Of a stretch of DNA of 64,000 bases, positions 19,082-28,662 are shown piece after piece. The notes under the pieces are model-generated. The model worked only from the letters and a program-made list of their open reading frames with translations. It had not been told where the DNA came from and made no database searches. The DNA is from Didymella arachidicola. Taxonomy: Eukaryota > Ascomycota > Dothideomycetes > Pleosporales > Didymellaceae. Position numbers and translations under genes: made by a program. Numbering within the stretch: position 1 is the first letter of the stretch; each line of letters begins with the position of its first letter. Where the stretch lies: positions 1-64,000 of the forward strand of contig CM049992.1 of the NCBI GenBank assembly GCA_016630955.3, given 5' to 3'.

Positions 19082-19547
19082 CCTGTAACCAGCCAGGATC
19101 AGCCCAAGGGACGGAGACAAGGGGGCCGGTAGCGGTACTCGAACTTTCCGCCTCTTGCGCCTGATCTTGCGCCTTCAACATCGCCAGGTCACGACGTGCA
19201 AATTGACGCTCACGACTCTCGAGCTCCAACAACTCACGCTTCGCGCGAGCCGTCGCCTCTTCGAAACGAGCAAGCTCGAGTCGCTTCTCTTCCTTCTCCT
19301 TCTCAACTTTCTCCCATTCTTCTTCAGGAACAAACAGACTACACTCTGCTTTCACAGAGATGCAGCCAGCACATCGACCAGTAGCGGTATCGACAAAGCA
19401 CCGAAAATTCTTTTGTTCACATCTTTCACAACGAAACGCCATTTCCAACGAACGATCCTGGATACGACGCGCACGGGCACGACGCTGCTCGGTGGACGAC
19501 TGAGAACGCGGGGCTCGGAGCTTTCGTGTTCCGGATTCCTTCGGCAT
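18951..19547 (-). CDS. Antisense gene in the gypsy element with Zn2Cys6-like cluster and coiled coil
   Basis: A 198-residue frame starting at an ATG at 19547 and running against pol, whose 3' end it overlaps. The N-terminus is strongly basic. Six cysteines (C40, C43, C50, C59, C62, C69) have spacing CX2CX6CX8CX2CX6C, which satisfies the fungal Zn(II)2Cys6 DNA-binding cluster pattern. Residues about 74-125 are Glu/Lys/Arg-rich and heptad-like, suggesting a coiled coil for dimerisation. The tail is acidic and aromatic. Outside the pol overlap nothing else explains the open frame of roughly 465 bases between pol and the 3' LTR. A role in regulating the element or its host is possible but is inference. 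It could also bind zinc in another fold. Confidence 0.7.
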   Translation of the reverse strand: MPKESGTRKLRAPRSQSSTEQRRARARRIQDRSLEMAFRCERCEQKNFRCFVDTATGRCAGCISVKAECSLFVPEEEWEKVEKEKEEKRLELARFEEATARAKRELLELESRERQFARRDLAMLKAQDQAQEAESSSTATGPLVSVPWADPGWLQANDSSFGLSSDQLFVDFLAGNPVDPVPYWPQNFDTASATGGSS

Positions 19548-19661
19548 GGTTAGGGAGGCTATGGAACTTCATAAGAAGCGACCTACGAACAGTACTTATA
19601 AGAGAGAGACCTACCCTGCGACCCACGGCACGGATAAACAATATATCGAGGACGATATGCT

Positions 19662-19674
19662 GGAAGGGGGGAGG
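19662..19674 (+). other. Polypurine tract
   Basis: GGAAGGGGGGAGG lies three bases before the 3' LTR, the expected place for the plus-strand primer of reverse transcription. Confidence 0.85.
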
Positions 19675-19677
19675 TAG

Positions 19678-20146
19678 TGTTACGATCTCTGAAGGAAACA
19701 AGGTACTGATGGGAAGCGGGGCAAGCGCTTGGATGACAGCGTGTCACGTGTCACGTGACATGCGTCGACATCCCGCCAAGAAGCGTCATCCCAAGAATCA
19801 CAGGATGCCACCACATCCCGGGAAAACAATGCATCCCGAGTTACAAGGGAACAAGGCGCATTAAGGGATACTCTAGCTTTCCTACTAAGTATATATTCTA
19901 GTAGGAACACAACTCTTACAGTGTGTGTTCAACCTAAGTTATCAAGTTTGTCTTTGGATCTCAAACCTAACCTTCGAGCTAGACAGTCTACTCTGTACTA
20001 CTCATCGTTACCCTGCTCTCAAGACTGACAGATCGTATCTGTACACCTTATTGCAACCAACCCCTTCGGCTTCCTGTCACCGTACTCATCCCCGAGAACC
20101 AATAGAATTAGTGCTTACGAGCTTTGCTTAAAGTACGACTTCAACA
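19678..20146 (+). repeat. 3' LTR
   Basis: 469 bp, apparently identical to the 5' LTR at 12972-13440. Followed by the CCTCC target duplication at 20147-20151. Confidence 0.96.
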
Positions 20147-20151
20147 CCTCC

Positions 20152-20254
20152 TTGTCTATGTTAAGATTGTTATTAGCCGTGCGGCATAATGCGTTAGAGT
20201 TGCTTAGGGTAGCACGGGATCCTAAGGTAGTACTTATCTTAGGGGTGTTTAAAA
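20152..20254 (-). mobile_element. RIP-decayed gag start of the old element (part 3)
   Basis: Reverse match to the first bases of gag and the leader of the intact copy, with C-to-T type changes. It completes the old element on the far side of the young insertion and connects directly to its decayed LTR. Confidence 0.85.
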
Positions 20255-20771
20255 TGTTAAAGTTATACTTTAAGCAAAGCTTATAAGCACTAATTCTATT
20301 AGTTCTTAGAGATAAGTACAGTAACAGGAAGCTAAAGGGGTTAGTTGCAATAAGGTGTATAGATATAATCTATTAGTCTTAAGAGCAGGGTAATAATAAG
20401 TAGTACAGAGTAGACTATCTAGCTTAAAGGTTAGGTTTAAGATCTAAAGACAAACTTAATAACTTAGGTTAAACATAAACTATAAGGGTTGTGTTCCTAC
20501 GTGCTATATACTAAAGAGATATGCAGTATACTTAGTACCTTATAGGTACTAATTATACTAATTATTAATCTTACTAATTACTAATTGCACTAAGCACTAA
20601 TTACACCAATTACTACTAAGACTTTTAATTAGTGTTACGTAACGTAATGTTGTCTGCAGAGTTAAAGCGTTGCCCTGTCTTTCCTTATAGTTGCCTACGC
20701 TAGCAACTCCTGCTATACCGTACTAGGGTGTAATACTTGTTGTAATCCTTTATGTTCTATAGATTATAACA
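20255..20771 (-). mobile_element. RIP-decayed 5' LTR of the old gypsy element
   Basis: 517 bp from TGTTAAAGTTATACTTTAAG to GATTATAACA, reverse orientation. It aligns along its whole length with the undecayed LTR at 9922-10438, differing mostly by C-to-T and G-to-A changes: for example GTCACGTGAC has become GTTACGTAAC. It abuts a decayed pogo-type fragment. Confidence 0.88.
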
Positions 20772-21530
20772 TAAGGTTAATTAGCTTATATATAACTAGA
20801 TTAACTATATTATAAAGTAGAAGTTCCTTCTATACTTTATAGTAGCTTATAATAAAGCTATAACCTCTAGTAACATCTAGAGAGGGTTCTAAGAGGCCGG
20901 ATTAGCTCTATTTAACCTAGATCGCGTTATATTAACCCTAAATATAAGGCTGCGCACCCTATTACTACTACTCCCCTTAAATAGCCCGCTCTAGCAGTTG
21001 CAAACCCTAAGCAATACCCTAGAATTTAGGTTGTAATTAACGCTTATAAAGAAGAGGATTTAGAGGTATATAGACAGCTTACTAACCTCTATAGTAGAAG
21101 TGTTTAAGAAGGTGTTAAAGAGGGCAGCAATTATTGCGTATAAGCTAGCTTTAGTATAATAGGAGAACGCTGCGCTTTACGCAGCTTTAGCAGCTGCTAC
21201 AGAACGTAAATTGCGTAAAAGAAGGCATATCTAGACAGAGGGAAGCCTTACAGTTAAAGAGGGCTAGCAGCAGACTGCTCTATTAGAGTTTAGCGCGCGT
21301 AGTAATAGAAAGAAGAGGAAGATGTAGGTGCGTAGTAATAGAGGTAAACTATCTTAACAACGCTGTAGATAGTGTAGAAAAAGTAGGCATAACTTATAAA
21401 TATATAAGAATAGAGTAAAAGAGGTCTCTAAGTAATACTATAGCTTATTTTACCTTATATAGGGCTAATTTATAGTGTTCGAGGCTATAATATAGGTAAT
21501 TTTAGTAGAGTCTTAGTAAATGTAGTCTGC
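20772..21530 (+). mobile_element. RIP-decayed 3' half of a pogo-type transposon
   Basis: AT-rich sequence that aligns with about 22,803-23,560 of the intact transposon downstream, same orientation. The segment near 20,880-21,020 still matches the transposase region around its FRGAG motif. Many CpA-to-TpA changes create stops throughout. Its 5' half is missing at the junction with the decayed LTR. Confidence 0.8.
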
Positions 21531-21728
21531 TTACCTATATAGTCTGCTTACCTGTAATATACGTTATATAATTATTCTAGAGTCTTAGAAATTTAGGTAT
21601 AAAGGGGGAATAGTTATTAAAGTTTTAGAAAAGTATCCTAAAATCCTCTAATAAAATAAAAAAACTTCTACTATATTAGGCCTAGTACTCTAAGATTCTA
21701 AGATATTAATCTTTATATATATATTATT
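21531..21728. other. AT-rich, probably RIP-altered spacer
   Basis: Strongly AT-rich with no reading frame. Probably further decayed transposon sequence that I cannot assign. Confidence 0.5.
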
Positions 21729-21730
21729 TA

Positions 21731-23594
21731 ACGTACATGTACAACGAGCGGACCGGTCAACGAGCGGGCCACTTTTGCCAAGACCACACCAAAACTCCCT
21801 CCCTACACTAATGCCTCCACAACAAGTACAGTTTAACGCGTCAAACGAGCGTCAGATACAGCTTGCGCTCCAAGCTCTCAAACAAGACGCGAATCTCTCA
21901 GAGCGACGCGCTGCAGCTATCTACAGCGTCTCTCGAACTACACTACACCAACGACGCGCTGGACGACCTTCACGCGTTAATATTATGGCCAACTTACGGA
22001 ATCTAACCAGCGCTGAGGAGCAGGTGATTGTTATGCGCATACTTGAGCTGGTTACGCGAGGAGAGTCCCCCCGGCTTGAATTTGTGGCTGATATGGCCAA
22101 TTCTCTGCTGAAAGAGCGCAGTTTGGCCCCTGTTGGCCCAAGGTGGGCCAGCAGGTTTGTTTCGCGTCAGGAGGAGCTCAAAACAGTTTTTAATCGCAAG
22201 TATGACTACAAGCGAGCCCTCTGCGAGGACCCTGAGGTTATACAGGGCTGGTTCAACCTTGTAGCTACTACCAAAGTCAAGTATGGCATCCAGGACAACG
22301 ACACGTACAACTTTGACGAGACAGGCTTCATGATGGGCCAGATATCCACCGGAGTTGTTGTAACAGATGCAGAGAAACTAGGACGAGCAAAGCAGGTCCA
22401 GCCAGGCAACCGGGAGTGGGTAACAGTCATTGAGGGCATTAATGCCACAGGATGGGCTATTCCACCCTACATCATCTTCAAAGCCCGCCAACACCAGTCC
22501 AGCTGGTACAAGGACAACAACCTGCCCCAAGATTGGAGTATTGCCATCTCTGAGAACGGCTGGACTACCAATGAGCTTGGTTTTGACTGGTTGAAGCACT
22601 TTGACAGGTATACAAAGGCGCGCACTGTTGGCAGCCACCGGTTGCTGATTATTGACGGTCATGGGAGCCACAACACTCCAGAATTCACGCAATACTGCAA
22701 GGATCAGAAGATTGTGACCCTATGCATGCCTGCGCACTCACCCCACCTCCTTCAGCCACTTGATGTGGGTTGTTTTGGCCCTCTGAAGAAGGCGTACGGG
22801 GTTGAGGTTAATGAGCTTATGCGCAACCGGATTAACCACATTACAAAGCAGGAGTTCCTCCCATGCTTTGTAGCGGCTCACAAGAAAGCTATTACCCCTA
22901 GCAACATTCAAGGAGGGTTCCGAGGGGCCGGATTGGCTCCCTTTGCCCCAGATCGCGTCATATTGGCCCTGGATGTGAAGCTGCGCACCCCATCGCCACC
23001 ACTCCCCCAAAACAGCCCGCTCTGGCAGTCGCAAACCCCAAGCAATACCCTGGAATTTGGGTCGCAATCAACGCTTGTGAAGAAGAGGATTCAGACGCAT
23101 GTTAATAGCTCACCAACCTCTATAGTTGAAGCGTTTGAGAAGGTCTCAAAGGGGGCAGCAATTATTGCGCACAAGCTGGTTTTGGCACAACAGGAGATTA
23201 CTGAGCTTCGAGCGGCTAATAAGGCCGCCACGCGACGTAAATCGCACAAAAGAAAGCGTATTCAAGCTAAGGGAAGCCTTGCGGTTGAAGAGGGCCAGCG
23301 GATAGCTGCTCTGCAGGAGTTTAGCGCGCGTAGTGATGGTAAGAAGGCAAAGAAGCAGGTTCGGGCTGAAGGAGGTGAACCATCCCAACGACGCTGTGGA
23401 CGGTGCGGAGAGAGTGGGCACAACGCGCGAACGTGCAAGAATGCTGTAGAAGAGGTCTCTTAGTAATATTACAGCTTGTTTTGCCTTATGCAGCGCCAGT
23501 TTGTAGTGTTTTGGGCCATAATAGGGGGAGTTTTGGTGTGGTCTTGGCAAAAGTGGCCCGCTCGTTGACCGGTCCGCTCGTTGTACATGTACGT
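21731..23594 (+). mobile_element. Intact pogo/Fot1-type DNA transposon, 1,864 bp
   Basis: Flanked by TA target duplications at 21729-21730 and 23595-23596. The terminal inverted repeats are 69 bp and perfect by eye (21731-21799 and 23526-23594), starting ACGTACATGTACAACGAGCG. Each holds two direct copies of a CGAGCGG(A/G)CC block, probably transposase binding sites. One uninterrupted transposase lies inside. It sits in AT-rich decayed sequence but shows no decay itself, so it arrived after RIP or escaped it. Confidence 0.95.
21811..23463 (+). CDS. Pogo/Fot1-type DDE transposase with C-terminal zinc knuckle
   Basis: 550 residues from the ATG at 21811. A helix-turn-helix DNA-binding region (CENP-B type) fills the first ~130 residues. 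The catalytic triad is D169 (TYNFDETGF), D282 (IIDGHGSHN) and D318 (LLQPLDVGC), with 35 residues between the last two, the DD35D signature of the pogo/Fot1 group. A basic linker and a CCHC knuckle, CGRCGESGHNARTC, close the protein. It excises and inserts the element at TA. No stops or frameshifts are seen, so it may be functional. Confidence 0.94.
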   Translation: MPPQQVQFNASNERQIQLALQALKQDANLSERRAAAIYSVSRTTLHQRRAGRPSRVNIMANLRNLTSAEEQVIVMRILELVTRGESPRLEFVADMANSLLKERSLAPVGPRWASRFVSRQEELKTVFNRKYDYKRALCEDPEVIQGWFNLVATTKVKYGIQDNDTYNFDETGFMMGQISTGVVVTDAEKLGRAKQVQPGNREWVTVIEGINATGWAIPPYIIFKARQHQSSWYKDNNLPQDWSIAISENGWTTNELGFDWLKHFDRYTKARTVGSHRLLIIDGHGSHNTPEFTQYCKDQKIVTLCMPAHSPHLLQPLDVGCFGPLKKAYGVEVNELMRNRINHITKQEFLPCFVAAHKKAITPSNIQGGFRGAGLAPFAPDRVILALDVKLRTPSPPLPQNSPLWQSQTPSNTLEFGSQSTLVKKRIQTHVNSSPTSIVEAFEKVSKGAAIIAHKLVLAQQEITELRAANKAATRRKSHKRKRIQAKGSLAVEEGQRIAALQEFSARSDGKKAKKQVRAEGGEPSQRRCGRCGESGHNARTCKNAVEEVS

Positions 23595-23596
23595 TA

Positions 23597-23932
23597 GTAG
23601 AAGATTCTAAGTCTAATATAAGTATCTTATATATAAACTCTATAGAAAGTAGTAAGTAAGTACTTATTCTAAATATAGTATTTATAATACTAAGAAAAAG
23701 TATCTAGCTTAGTAGTTTATCTAGCTTAGTAGTGTTTAATATTAATAAAACTATTTTTATTTACTAAATAGAGTAGTTTAACTATAAGAAAGCTATAGAT
23801 AAGATTTACTACTATTTTACTCTAGCTATAAAGTTTATACTATACTACCTATACTACTAAGAAAATAGTAAAGTAGTAAACAATATCTACTAACCTCTTC
23901 TGCTCTAGGTTATTAGTTATTCCTTCTTTATT
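23597..23932. other. AT-rich spacer
   Basis: Extremely AT-rich sequence with short direct repeats such as CTAGCTTAGTAGT near 23705-23735. No coding frame. It ends sharply where normal host sequence begins just before the next gene. Confidence 0.6.
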
Positions 23933-24745
23933 ATGTTAACTACACACCCAACGATGCTATTAGCAATCCTACTCACGAGCATCGCCGGCCTTCTCTACCT
24001 CTACCAACGATTCCGCCCTAGCTGCATCTCCCTCTCAAAACAGCACTCCAGCCCATCCCCATACACCCATCATCTCCACAACCCCACACCACCGCCCTCC
24101 GCCAAACCCCTATCCCACCCCAGCGACTCGCCCAACCATCCATCCCTGTCCCCCAAACTCCCAGCATCCGGCCCTTCCTCCGCACCAACTCGCCTAATCG
24201 TCGCCAGAACCGGCGCCACTAGCTCCATCCTCGCAGTCCGGCTCCTCCAAGTCCAGCAGCGCATGAACATAGACTCTTACCTCGTAATCAGCAAATGGGC
24301 GGTCTTGACCCTCGCGTACGAAACCTCCTACACAGTTGCTGACCTGCGGTCTCTCGCCACGAAAAGCTACTCCGCGAAGGACATCGCAACGTCTATATTC
24401 AGCGGCTCGTTCCGGACGCAGGGCATGGTGATAGTGCAGGGCAGCATGAAGACTTTGAGCGCGGTGGCGAGCGGGCACGGAGATGATTTGATTACGCGGG
24501 CGGCGGATGTGATGCTCAAGGAGAGGCGTAGGTTGGTTGTTGTAGCGCGGGAGACGCCGTTGACGGGGATTCCTTTGCGGAATATGATGACGGTTAGGGA
24601 GAATTGGGGAGTTGTGTTTCCGCCTGTGCCTGCGTTTTATACGAGGCCGCGGAGTGTGGAGGATATTGTTGGGCAGAGCGTGGGGAGGATTTTAGACATG
24701 TTTGGGTTGGATACGGGGGAGTTTGAGAAGTGGGAGGGGATGTAG
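23933..24745 (+). CDS. Pad1/UbiX-like flavin prenyltransferase, divergent
   Basis: 270 residues. The family makes prenylated FMN, the cofactor of UbiD/Fdc1 decarboxylases. Residues 86-270 align with Pad1: SYLVISKWAVLTLAYET, the TYS..DI..SIFSGSF block, DLITRAADVMLKERR, VARETPLTGI, VFPPVPAFYTRP and QSVGRILDMFG. Unlike the family, the glycine-rich start reads RTGATSSILA rather than ITGATG, and the PCSMK flavin-site motif is QGSMK. The N-terminus adds a hydrophobic segment (residues 8-25) and a long Pro/Ser-rich linker instead of a usual mitochondrial presequence. No Fdc1 gene is nearby. It lies directly beside RIP-decayed repeats. It may be a paralogue with altered activity. Confidence 0.8.
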   Translation: MLTTHPTMLLAILLTSIAGLLYLYQRFRPSCISLSKQHSSPSPYTHHLHNPTPPPSAKPLSHPSDSPNHPSLSPKLPASGPSSAPTRLIVARTGATSSILAVRLLQVQQRMNIDSYLVISKWAVLTLAYETSYTVADLRSLATKSYSAKDIATSIFSGSFRTQGMVIVQGSMKTLSAVASGHGDDLITRAADVMLKERRRLVVVARETPLTGIPLRNMMTVRENWGVVFPPVPAFYTRPRSVEDIVGQSVGRILDMFGLDTGEFEKWEGM

Positions 24746-25181
24746 GGAGGGGGTTATGGGTGGAGAAGCCAGCTTTGGATTTTGGATTCGTCGGTATACG
24801 GATACAGTACCAGCGATCTGAAGTCTGTGAGTTTTCTGTACAGGGACATAGGGCTCTTTAGAGCAGATCAACATAGCATTTGTAAGAATAAGTAGCATTC
24901 CGCATAGGATACTTATTTGATTTCTTGAACAGTTGCCGTTACTTACAACATATTCGAACAGTGACCGTGAAATCGTTGCGATGATACTAACCCAAGACCC
25001 CGCGGAATCACAGGGTTTTTGCGTGCAACTGGAATAGTCATTGAGCTGAAGAGTATAATAAGTGGTTCATCATGCTATATGGGTATCCCCAGTACAAAGA
25101 ACACCTTAAACGCCGTCTATGCTATAATGCGCCAAACCACCAAACCGAACGCCTCTCTTAACGAATGATTTATCACCGCTG
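24746..25181. other. Convergent intergenic region
   Basis: Lies between the 3' ends of the Pad1-like and BTB genes. No coding frame, repeat or RNA gene is visible. Confidence 0.5.
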
Positions 25182-28125
25182 CTATAGATTGCCAATAACC
25201 ACCATAAACCTCAACTTCCCGTCTCCTTTCTTCGTCGGTATCGAGCCTGGGGCTGACGGTGAATCGCCCGTGGCGCCATTGATGATGACCTCGTCTAGCA
25301 TAAGCGTGCTGCTCTTCCAGCCCCAGCTTTGGCTGAAGTTGAATTTGTCCGGCGCGCTCTCGTAGATGCTCAGCATGCGGCCGCCCTTGGATGGACTGTA
25401 GATCTTGAAATATGTCTTGATCGTTGGCCGGCCGTCAACGTACGGTGGGAGTATAGGCATGCTGAGGCGGGTGCGGCGCGCTAGGGGAGTGCGAGAGGGG
25501 TTCATGTACGCCGAGTCCAGCTCGTCTCCTTCGTCTGAGGACGCATCTTCGTGATGAGACTGTCCGAGATTGGAAGAGAGGGGTGTTTCGTGATTGTCAG
25601 CGTCTGAAGGTGACGTTGCAAGGGTGTGCACGCCGCGGCTGGAGAAACGAGCGGTCGGTACGCTGCGGCGGCGACCCAGACTGCTACTGGACAGCGAGGT
25701 GTTGCGAAAGCCCGTCGACACGAGCGTCGAGTCCGGATCGCCGCCGCTGCCACTCGTGTCGTCTTCGCCAGTGTTGTCCTGCATGACCACCCTGGTACTG
25801 CGACGACGCTCCCTTCGCTCGCCGCGCATGAGCATCTCACGCTCAAGTTGACCTATGCGGGAGTCCACAGTGGCGTTACTCTGCTGGCTTACACCGCTGT
25901 CTTGAGCACTCTCATCCACTTCGCGCTCTTTGGCACGGTGGAGATAGACGCCCAGTTGCACGTTCTTAGCCGAACGAACTTTCTGTATGTAGATATTCCA
26001 CAAAGACCCGGCATACGAGACTGTCCTCGAATAGACTCGCTTCCTTTCCTTCAAGAAGCGGGGATTGGGGAACTCGGCGGCAAAGCGAAACGGAGGGAAC
26101 TCACTGAAAGCCAGCGACTTGGGCTGACCAGCGTTGCTACCACCTGCTGAGACCGGTCTCTGAGGGTAATCCCGCACATTGGGATTGGCCAAGGTAGACG
26201 GCGTGGAAGCGAAGTCGGTCGCCCATTGTGCATCTTCGGGCTGTATTGTAGCAGACAACCGAGTTGCGTGGCGCTGGAACGTGTTCGAAGTCGTCACGAC
26301 AGGGTCTGCGCCATTACCGAGAACGATGTTGCAGTCCGAGCTAGGAATCCAAAACTTGCGAGGCTTGCCGTTGCCGTCCCAGCTTTCAGACTCAATCTCT
26401 GGCTCTTCATTCGGCTCACTTGCATTCTGCTTGCCTTTCGAATTGAATACGTCCTCGTCTTTCGATGCGGCATCGATGGTCTCAGGCTCGTGTGGTGCTT
26501 GACATAGCCCAAGCTCCATGGCTGACTCCTCTGCCATGAGCACCTTCTGACGCAGGGCAAGTTGCTGCCATAGAGCGTTTGAAACAACTCGCTCAGGCAT
26601 GACGGGCAGGCCGAAGGTATCGCGAGCGGTCCGAATAAATTCGAGCTGTTCGTATTCCATGTGAATGTAGTGAATGCCCTCGTCGAGCAGGACCAGTAGG
26701 CGCTCGACATCAGGATTCGTGTAGACTGTGAGCCATTCGGTCTGCGCATCGGACGCGTAAGCTTGTGTTGCGATCAATGCATTCTGACGATATACGCCGT
26801 CGAAGCGCACTGCCATGAAACGCATGGAGTGAGGTGCCTTGGGTGCAGGCTTTTGGCCGCGCTTCATCAGGCCAGCCTCGACGGCGACTTGCCTCAGGCG
26901 GCGGTCCAACAGTCGTTTGGCCAGGACCCATCTGTCCCACTCGCTGTCTACGAAAAAGCCGTCTGACCCCACAAGTTCCCGAATGATGTCACCTGGCATG
27001 TCGTCCCAGTTCCTGAGGGGCATCTCCCAACCGTTTCGGCTCAGCATCGCCTTGGCCGACTCTAAGATTCGCTCGCCCGAGCGGCCGTAGTAGTTGACAG
27101 TGACGAGTCGAATGAGGGGTGCAAGAGTCTCTGGAGCCATCTGTCGTAGTATGGACTCTATGGCAGAGTCGATTAGGTCCTGCATCTCCAGCCAGCATCC
27201 TGTAGCAAAGAGGCCAATAGCTTCTGCGTCAATCTCTTTTGAAATGTCGACACCATAGATCTTCTTGATTGCCAATTCGAAAGCTGCCTGGGTGATACTT
27301 TGGTCGATCTCGTCAGGGTGCAGAGTGACCTCCTTCGACTGGCTCTCGATCCAGGGTTCTGACAGGGCAGTGGTGAAGAAGGGGGCTCGATCGAGCAGTA
27401 GCCGGTGCAGATTGTACCGTTTGCCAAACGCAATGATGCAGATATCAGAGTGGCGGCCTTCGAGCAGACCCCTGGTGAAGAGATGGTCTGGCAGAGGCAC
27501 GGCGTCGTTGGATGCTAGGCAGTGTCAGCACAGAGTAAATTTTTAAACGGCAACACAAGCAGGCAGACGTACCTCGCAGGTAGAGCGGACCGGTAGCTTG
27601 GTTGTAGGAAGGGGCTCTGCTGTTGGACATGCTGGCACTGCTCGCAAAGAGGCCGCTCAACGAGTTGATGGTGGCGTATTCGCTGCCGAAGAGGTCGATG
27701 GTAGTGCGCTTCTTCCCAGGCGTGTCGAGGGGCGTGGAGGGGTCATCGCCGCTCTTTTGCACACTGGGAATCTGCGTCTGCAGTTGCACAATGGGCGTGT
27801 GGTCGTCGCCGAGTTTGAGCCTCGAAGTGCGCTTTGTCATGCTGGCAACGGCTGCGAGCGAAGACAGTGGACGAGAGGGACCTGCGGGCGTCGGACTGCC
27901 CTCGTGCGTTGCCCGGGCATATCCGACGCCTGCGTCTGCGGCGGTCGTGGGCAGCATGGGAGGTACACCGGGCGAGAAGAGGCTCACATGCGGCGAGCGC
28001 GCCAAGGCAGCGTGGGCGGCGGCCTGTCCTGCAGAGAGCGGCCATGTCTCTGCGCTGGGCTGCCCGTGATCGTCGTCGTCGGCCTCGTGCCCCGCCGAGG
28101 AGTCGTTTTCGTCGGTGAAGTGCAT
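25182..28125 (-). CDS. BTB/POZ domain protein, two exons
   Basis: Exon 1 is 28125-27573 and exon 2 is 27514-25182, joined across a 58-bp intron (27515-27572, GTACGT...CTAG). Phases fit (553 + 2,333 = 2,886 bases), giving 961 residues. The N-terminal ~185 residues are disordered. A BTB fold follows at about 198-290 (HSDICIIAFGKRYNLHRLLL then RAPFF), then a helical BACK-like region. The C-terminal half is Ser/Arg-rich and probably disordered, ending in a conserved block (RPTIKTYFKIYSPSKGGRML to MLDEVIINGATG). BTB proteins usually dimerise and often act as cullin-3 adaptors; the substrate here is unknown. Divergent from COX15. Confidence 0.85.
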
Positions 28126-28662
28126 TCTGGCAGCGAGGTCACTCGGGTCACGAACTGGTGGAGGGCCGAGTGGGGTTATCTATAGCGACGGCTTTGCGTG
28201 GCGGCGATGACGGCGGCTTGCATGGACTCTGCGCACGCTCATGAGGCAAACAGCGCACTCTGCAGATAACCAGACAATAGAGTGGGCAGCAGGCAGTAGC
28301 AGAAAGGAGCGCAGTCTCACGGCAGCACGGCAGCACGGCAGCACAAGCGCGTCACGCAGCCAGGCCAGCTGGTGCGGACTCGTCGCTCTGGCGGGCGGGA
28401 GTGATCGTCGCTCGGCGTCCTCGTGCTCAAGCGTCGCTTCCTTCCGCCGCCCTGTCAACGTCGCGCTTGCCCGCGCCAAGTGGGGGTGGGCAGCGCTGCA
28501 GCAGGCGCGATGCAGGGTCCTCGCCGCGCCCCTTCCTCCATGCGACCGTAGCGCCGTGGCCATCGAACCACTGCGGGTGGAAATGTCATAGACTTGAAGA
28601 GTCGACGCTGGACGGCCGCTGGCCATTGTTCTTCACCACTGCTCGTCACCCAGCCCGCCGCC
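28126..28662. promoter_or_regulatory. Bidirectional promoter region between BTB gene and COX15
   Basis: 537 bp between two divergent start codons. Contains a short tandem array of CACGGCAG units near 28319-28343. No gene is visible, although the GC-rich sequence gives several chance reading frames. Confidence 0.6.

Larger units (their letters stand above)
12972..20146 (+). mobile_element. Full-length Ty3/gypsy chromovirus-type retrotransposon
   Basis: A 7,175-bp element bounded by two 469-bp LTRs that look identical by eye, with TG...CA ends. It is flanked by a CCTCC target duplication at 12967-12971 and 20147-20151. It holds gag, pol joined by a -1 frameshift, a chromodomain at the end of pol, an antisense gene, and a polypurine tract. 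Identical LTRs and open frames indicate a recent, possibly active insertion. It landed inside the old decayed copy of its own family. Confidence 0.97.
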
